A DNA stretch of 64,000 bases, taken from the NCBI GenBank assembly GCA_000514715.1, contig AZWL01000010.1:124172-188171 (forward strand), given 5' to 3'. Source of the DNA: Streptomyces sp. CNH099 (GTDB lineage Bacteria; Actinomycetota; Actinomycetes; Streptomycetales; Streptomycetaceae). Shown here piece after piece: positions 60,121 through 64,000 of this stretch. Position numbers and translations under genes: made by a program. The notes below the pieces were generated by a model. It was given only the letters and a program-made list of their open reading frames with translations, was not told the origin of the DNA and ran no database searches. Each line of letters opens with the position of its first letter. The first letter of the stretch is position 1.

Positions 60121-63100
60121 CTAATCTGTCCGGCCGGACAGCAGGGCCTCCAGCTCCGCTCTGCCCGGCAGCCCGGGCGGACGGACGATCTCCCCGGTGC
60201 GTACGTACAGGAAGGCGGCGGTGACGCCGTCGAGCGGCAGCCCTTCCTGCTCGGCCCAGGCGAGGCGGTAGACGGCGAGCTGGAGGGGGTCGGCGGTGCC
60301 GCTGCGGCCGGTCTTCCAGTCGACGATCTCGTAGCCGCCGCCGGGGTCGCGGTAGACGGCGTCGATACGGCCGCGGATGAGGCGGCCGGCGAGGCTGAGC
60401 TGGAAGGGGGCTTCCAGCCGGTACGGCGTGCGCTGGGCGTACGGGGAGCGCTCGAACGCCTCCTTGAGCGCGGCCAGCTCGCGCTCGTCGGCGATCTCCT
60501 GGGCGTCCTCCTCCCCGCCGGGCAGCTCGTCGGGCCCGAGCATGGGCAGCGGCAGCGCCTCGAAGCGGGACTCGACCCAGGCGTGGAACCGGGTGCCGCG
60601 CCGCGCGGCGGGCCGCGGCGGCCGCGGCATGGGCCGGGCCAGCTCCCGCGCGAAGCCGTCGGGGTCGGCGGCGAGGCGGAGGAGCTGGGAGGCGGTGAGG
60701 GACGCGGGCAGGGCGACGTCGCGGACGGGGTGCCGGGCGGCGAGGAGTTCGGCTTCGAGGGCGTCGATGTCGCGGTCCCAGGACGCGACGACCCGCTCGT
60801 CCGCTCGTCCGAGGGGGCCCGGGTGACCGGCCGGAGCGCCCGGGGGTTCGGCCGGAGCGTCCGCGGGCCCGGCGGCGGGGTGCCCGTCCGTCGCGAAGGC
60901 GTGCTCCGCCGCCGGTGAGAACGCAGGGCCGGACCGCGTACCGCCGTCCGGCGCCGCCGGCGAGGGTGCGGCTTCGCCGGGTGCCGCGGCCGACTCGGCG
61001 GCGGCCGACTCGGCGGCGGCTGCCCGGCGCGCCAGCGCCGCCTCCACCAGCGCCGCCGCCTCGCGGCGGCGGGCCGTCGCCGCCGGGTCGAGCGGCAGCG
61101 GCCAGGCGCGTTCCGCCGCGTGCGCCGCCAGGGCCGGGTTCTCCGCCTCCTCCGGCGGTTCCGGCGCCCACGCCTCCACCTCCCCGCCGCCGCGCTCGCA
61201 GTGCTCCCGCAGCGCGTGCAGGAACGCCGACGGGCCCCGCGCCTCCTTCTGCGTCCGCCCCCACCAGTGCCCCGAGCCGAGGAGCAGCGACCGCGGCCGG
61301 GTCACCGTCACGTACCCGAGGCGCAGCTCCTCCACCTCCTGGTGCTCCCGCATCGCCGCCTTGAAGTCCTTCAGCCCGCGCGCCGTCCACTCCCCCACGT
61401 CCGGCAGCGTCTCCGCGTCGCCCCGCAGCGCGTGCGGCAGCACCCTGCCCTGCGTGACCCAGGACTCGCGCGGCTGCCGGCTCGGGAAGTGCTTCTCCAC
61501 CAGCCCCGGCACCACCACGACGTCCCACTCCAGGCCCTTCGCCTTGTGCGCCGTGAGCACCTTGACCGTGTCCCGCCCGTCGCCCGGCAGCGAGCTGTCG
61601 AGGCCCTTCTCGTACTGGGCGGCCGTCCGCAGGAAGCCGAGGAACGCCAGCAGCGTCGCCTCCCCGTCGAGCGCCGCGGAGGCCGCGTAGTCGGCGGCGA
61701 CGTCGAGGAAGCGCGCCAGCGTCTCGCGCCGCCGGGCCGCCAGCGCGTGCGGCGAGGCGGACAGCTCGACCTCAAGACCGGTGGCGCCAAGTACCCGGTG
61801 CAGCACGTCCATCAGCGGGTCCGCCAGCGACCGCCGCAGCTCCCGCAGCTCGGTGGCCAGCCGGGCGAACCGCCGCCGCGCCGCCGCGCTGAACGGCAGC
61901 CCGTCGTCGGCCTGCCGGGCCTCCAGGAACGTGTCCAGCGCGTCGGCCAGCGACGCCACCTCCGCCGGGTCGACGCCCTCGACGGCCTGCGCCAGCCGCT
62001 CGTCGGCGTCCGGTGCGCCGTCCGTACCGGCCGTGGCGACCAGCAGCCGCGCGCGGCGGCCCAGCAGCGCCAGGTCGCGGGCGCCGATCCGCCACCGCGG
62101 GCCGGTCAGGAGGCGTACGAGCGCGGCGTTGGCGGTGGGGTCCTGCAGCACCTCGCACATCGCCACCAGATCCGCGACCTCCGGCAGGTCCAGCAGCCCG
62201 GCGAGCCCCACGACCTCCACGGGCACGTCCCGGTCGACCAGCGCCGCCTGGATGTCGCCGAAGTCGCCGGCGGTGCGGCACAGCACGGCGATCTCGCCGG
62301 GGGCCGTGCCCGTACGCACCAGGTGCGCCACGGAGTCCGCCAGCCACGCCAGCTCCTCCCCGTACGTCGGCAGCAGCGCGCAGCGCACCGTGCCGTGCCG
62401 CTCCGCGCCGGCCGCGGGGCGCAGCGCCGCGACGCCGACGTGGCGTTCGCGCAGCGGGGCGGCGAGGCCGTTGGCGAGGTCGAGGAGGCGGCCGCCGCTG
62501 CGCCGGTTCTCGCCGAGGGCCTGGCGGCTGGCGGGGCGGCCGTCGGCGTGCGGGAAGTGGGCGGGGAAGTCGTCGAGGTTGGCGACGGACGCGCCGCGCC
62601 AGCCGTAGATCGCCTGGCAGGGGTCGCCGACGGCGGTCACCGGGTGGCCGGTGCCGCCGCCGGAGCCGCCGAACAGCGCGGCGAGCAGCCGCCGCTGGGC
62701 GACGGACGTGTCCTGGTACTCGTCGAGCAGCACCACCCGGCACTCCTCGCGCAGCTGCCGTCCCACCGCCGGGTGGCCCTCCGCGAGGAGCGCGGAGTGG
62801 GCGATCTGGTCGCCGAAGTCGAGCAGGTCGCGGCGGCGCTTCTCGCCCCGGTAGGCCCGTACGAGCTGCAGCAGCTCCAGCCGGGCCCGCGCGGCCCGGG
62901 GGGCCTTGCGCAGCTCGTCGTTGGTGAGCCGGACGCGGTCCAGCTCGGCGAGCTGGGCGGCGCCGAAGTCCGCCAGCGCGTCCGGGTCCACGAGGTGTTC
63001 GGCCAGCTCGGCGTCGAGCGCGAGGAGTTCGCTGACGAGCGCCGGGAGGGACTTCGTCAGTGCCGGGTACGGGCCGGGGGCGGTGCGCAGGACGTGGGCG

Positions 63101-63609
63101 GCCAGCTGGTAGCGGGTGGCGTCGGCGAGGAGGCGGGCGCCGGGTTCGAGCCCGACGCGCAGGCCGTGGTCCTGGAGCAGCTGGCCGGCGAAGGCGTGGT
63201 ACGTGGAGATCCGCGGCTCGCCGGGCTCCGCGGAGCCGTCGCCCGATGCCCCCTCACCCGGCGCCCCTCCGCCGTACGCCCCGTCGCCGTACGCCCCGGC
63301 CGTACCCGCTGCCGCGGCCCCGTCCGGCGGCGTGACCCCCGCCTGCGCCAGCGCCCGGCGCACCCGCTCCGCCAGCTCCGCCGCCGCCTTGTTCGTGAAC
63401 GTCAGGCCCAGCACCTGCTCCGGCGCCACCTGCCCGGTGCCGACCAGCCACACCACCCGGGCCGCCATCACCGTCGTCTTGCCGGAGCCCGCCCCCGCCA
63501 CGATGACCTGCGGGGCGGGCGGTGCGGTGATGCACGCCGTCTGCTCCGCGGTGAAGGGGATCCCGAGGAGCTGCTTGAGCTGATCGGGGTGGGAGATACG
63601 GGCCGGCAT
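60121..63609 (-). CDS. adnB: AdnB-like helicase-nuclease
   Basis: The protein is 1162 aa from ATG 63609. UvrD-type helicase motifs are IVAGAGSGKTTVMAARV, LLDEYQDTSVAQRRLL, AVGDPCQAIYGWRGASV, KVLTAHKAKGLEWDVVVVPG and LRLGYVTVTRPRSLLL. The C-terminal RecB-family nuclease has GTRFHAWVE, LIRGRIDAVYRD and YEIVDWKTGRSG (D and D-x-K catalytic residues). Ala/Glu-rich linkers sit near residue 860. This is the design and place of AdnB (Rv3201c), which with AdnA resects double-strand breaks. AdnA is not directly upstream here. Confidence 0.9.
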   Translation of the reverse strand: MPARISHPDQLKQLLGIPFTAEQTACITAPPAPQVIVAGAGSGKTTVMAARVVWLVGTGQVAPEQVLGLTFTNKAAAELAERVRRALAQAGVTPPDGAAAAGTAGAYGDGAYGGGAPGEGASGDGSAEPGEPRISTYHAFAGQLLQDHGLRVGLEPGARLLADATRYQLAAHVLRTAPGPYPALTKSLPALVSELLALDAELAEHLVDPDALADFGAAQLAELDRVRLTNDELRKAPRAARARLELLQLVRAYRGEKRRRDLLDFGDQIAHSALLAEGHPAVGRQLREECRVVLLDEYQDTSVAQRRLLAALFGGSGGGTGHPVTAVGDPCQAIYGWRGASVANLDDFPAHFPHADGRPASRQALGENRRSGGRLLDLANGLAAPLRERHVGVAALRPAAGAERHGTVRCALLPTYGEELAWLADSVAHLVRTGTAPGEIAVLCRTAGDFGDIQAALVDRDVPVEVVGLAGLLDLPEVADLVAMCEVLQDPTANAALVRLLTGPRWRIGARDLALLGRRARLLVATAGTDGAPDADERLAQAVEGVDPAEVASLADALDTFLEARQADDGLPFSAAARRRFARLATELRELRRSLADPLMDVLHRVLGATGLEVELSASPHALAARRRETLARFLDVAADYAASAALDGEATLLAFLGFLRTAAQYEKGLDSSLPGDGRDTVKVLTAHKAKGLEWDVVVVPGLVEKHFPSRQPRESWVTQGRVLPHALRGDAETLPDVGEWTARGLKDFKAAMREHQEVEELRLGYVTVTRPRSLLLGSGHWWGRTQKEARGPSAFLHALREHCERGGGEVEAWAPEPPEEAENPALAAHAAERAWPLPLDPAATARRREAAALVEAALARRAAAAESAAAESAAAPGEAAPSPAAPDGGTRSGPAFSPAAEHAFATDGHPAAGPADAPAEPPGAPAGHPGPLGRADERVVASWDRDIDALEAELLAARHPVRDVALPASLTASQLLRLAADPDGFARELARPMPRPPRPAARRGTRFHAWVESRFEALPLPMLGPDELPGGEEDAQEIADERELAALKEAFERSPYAQRTPYRLEAPFQLSLAGRLIRGRIDAVYRDPGGGYEIVDWKTGRSGTADPLQLAVYRLAWAEQEGLPLDGVTAAFLYVRTGEIVRPPGLPGRAELEALLSGRTD

Positions 63610-63717
63610 CCCAGCGAGCGTAGCGGCGCCCGCCGACAGCCGGGACCGTCCGGCCGTCGGCGGGCGCACGGGACGCGGGTTGCGCTACGGGGCGTACGCG
63701 CCCGTGTCCGGGCGGTC

Positions 63718-64000
63718 TCAGCCGCCGAGTTCGTTGAGGTTGACCGCGTCGGCCGGGGCCTCGACGTCCACCTTCTCGTCGAACTTCGAGAACTCGGCCG
63801 AGCCCGGCTCGTCCCCGCCCTCGTTCTCCATCCGGAGGATGTACGGCTCACCCTCGGTGGCGATGTGCACCGTCGTGGTCTCGCCGTCCTCCTTCGACAC
63901 CAGGGTGATGGTCGGAGTGCCCCGCACCTCGCCCTCGTCGCCCTTCTCGGTGTTGTCCTTCTTGTCGCCCTTGTCCTCGTCGATGCCCTTGAGGAGGGTG
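63718..64000 (-). CDS. Putative secreted lipoprotein, C-terminal part (truncated by window)
   Basis: The C-terminal 93 residues of a protein that begins beyond 64000. An Asp/Lys-rich stretch (GIDEDKGDKKDNTEKGDEG) leads into a beta-rich domain VRGTPTITLVSKEDGETTTV, then EPYILRMENEGGD, ending ADAVNLNELGG. The pattern resembles the last strands of LppX/LprG-like or related actinobacterial lipoproteins, but without its start the lipobox cannot be seen. It lies where adnA might be expected. Confidence 0.7.
   Translation of the reverse strand, partial: TLLKGIDEDKGDKKDNTEKGDEGEVRGTPTITLVSKEDGETTTVHIATEGEPYILRMENEGGDEPGSAEFSKFDEKVDVEAPADAVNLNELGG

Overview
The window looks like core chromosome of a Streptomyces or close relative. 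It has very high GC with G/C-ending codons, many GTG starts, many 4-nt GTGA stop/start overlaps, WhiB-family regulators, the das chitobiose locus, sigR-rsrA and a B12-riboswitch-controlled class Ia ribonucleotide reductase. Gene order closely follows what I recall of S. coelicolor SCO5244 down to SCO5184. Its right third also resembles the Mycobacterium block UPF0182 / PDZ protease / DUF2342 / ABC1 kinase / whiB7 / uvrD2 / mycoredoxin / nudC / adnB. I see no prophage, insertion sequence, CRISPR array or secondary-metabolite cluster.

Layout. 1-2.9 kb: a DMT exporter and divergent LysR regulator, a small conserved protein and a PLP enzyme. 3.1-8.5 kb: stress-sigma module ushX-sigH, a membrane protein, a lipid/DAG kinase, wblE (WhiB1-like) and a PdtaS-like histidine kinase. 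8.5-10.3 kb: a divergent tetR/SDR pair that looks like an insertion, next to a broken small zinc-ribbon-like reading frame. 10.3-17.5 kb: chitobiose/GlcNAc locus (SIS isomerase/deaminase, dasD, dasC, dasB, dasA, then divergent dasR) with three DasR operators. 17.7-20.8 kb: cstA plus a YbdD/YjiX partner and a GNAT enzyme. 20.8-24.6 kb: NrdR boxes, B12 riboswitch and nrdAB. 24.7-27.3 kb: secreted zinc DD-carboxypeptidase (with its own DasR-like site), def and a TPR protein. 27.5-31.4 kb: paired HD/HD-GYP membrane proteins, rsrA and sigR. 31.5-39.9 kb: hydrolase, SRAP, M50-like protein, aroA, rsgA, Gdx-type SMR, tetR, hisN, a CBS protein behind a Rex operator, and a Fur-family regulator. 39.9-42.4 kb: two initiator-tRNA genes in inverted orientation flanking a Sel1-repeat gene. 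42.5-64 kb: the actinobacterial block listed above, including wblC/whiB7 with an attenuator-type leader.

Regulation is the main theme. Several global circuits can be read from sites in the DNA: DasR (aminosugar), SigR (thiol stress; promoters of sigR itself and of mycoredoxin match GGAAT-N18-GTT exactly), Rex (NADH/NAD; an exact operator before a CBS gene and a near-exact one before wblE), NrdR plus B12 (deoxynucleotide supply), WhiB7/WblC (antibiotic stress attenuation) and SigH (osmotic stress).

I did not find a clearly novel multi-gene system. The best leads are a DasR-like operator before a cell-wall carboxypeptidase, Rex-site control of wblE, the active/degenerate HD-GYP pair, the tRNA-flanked Sel1 gene, the duplicated 3' end of the das-operon SIS gene with inserted palindromes, and an orphan zinc-binding ThiF/E1-like protein. 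All locus names from other species are from memory, not from a search.
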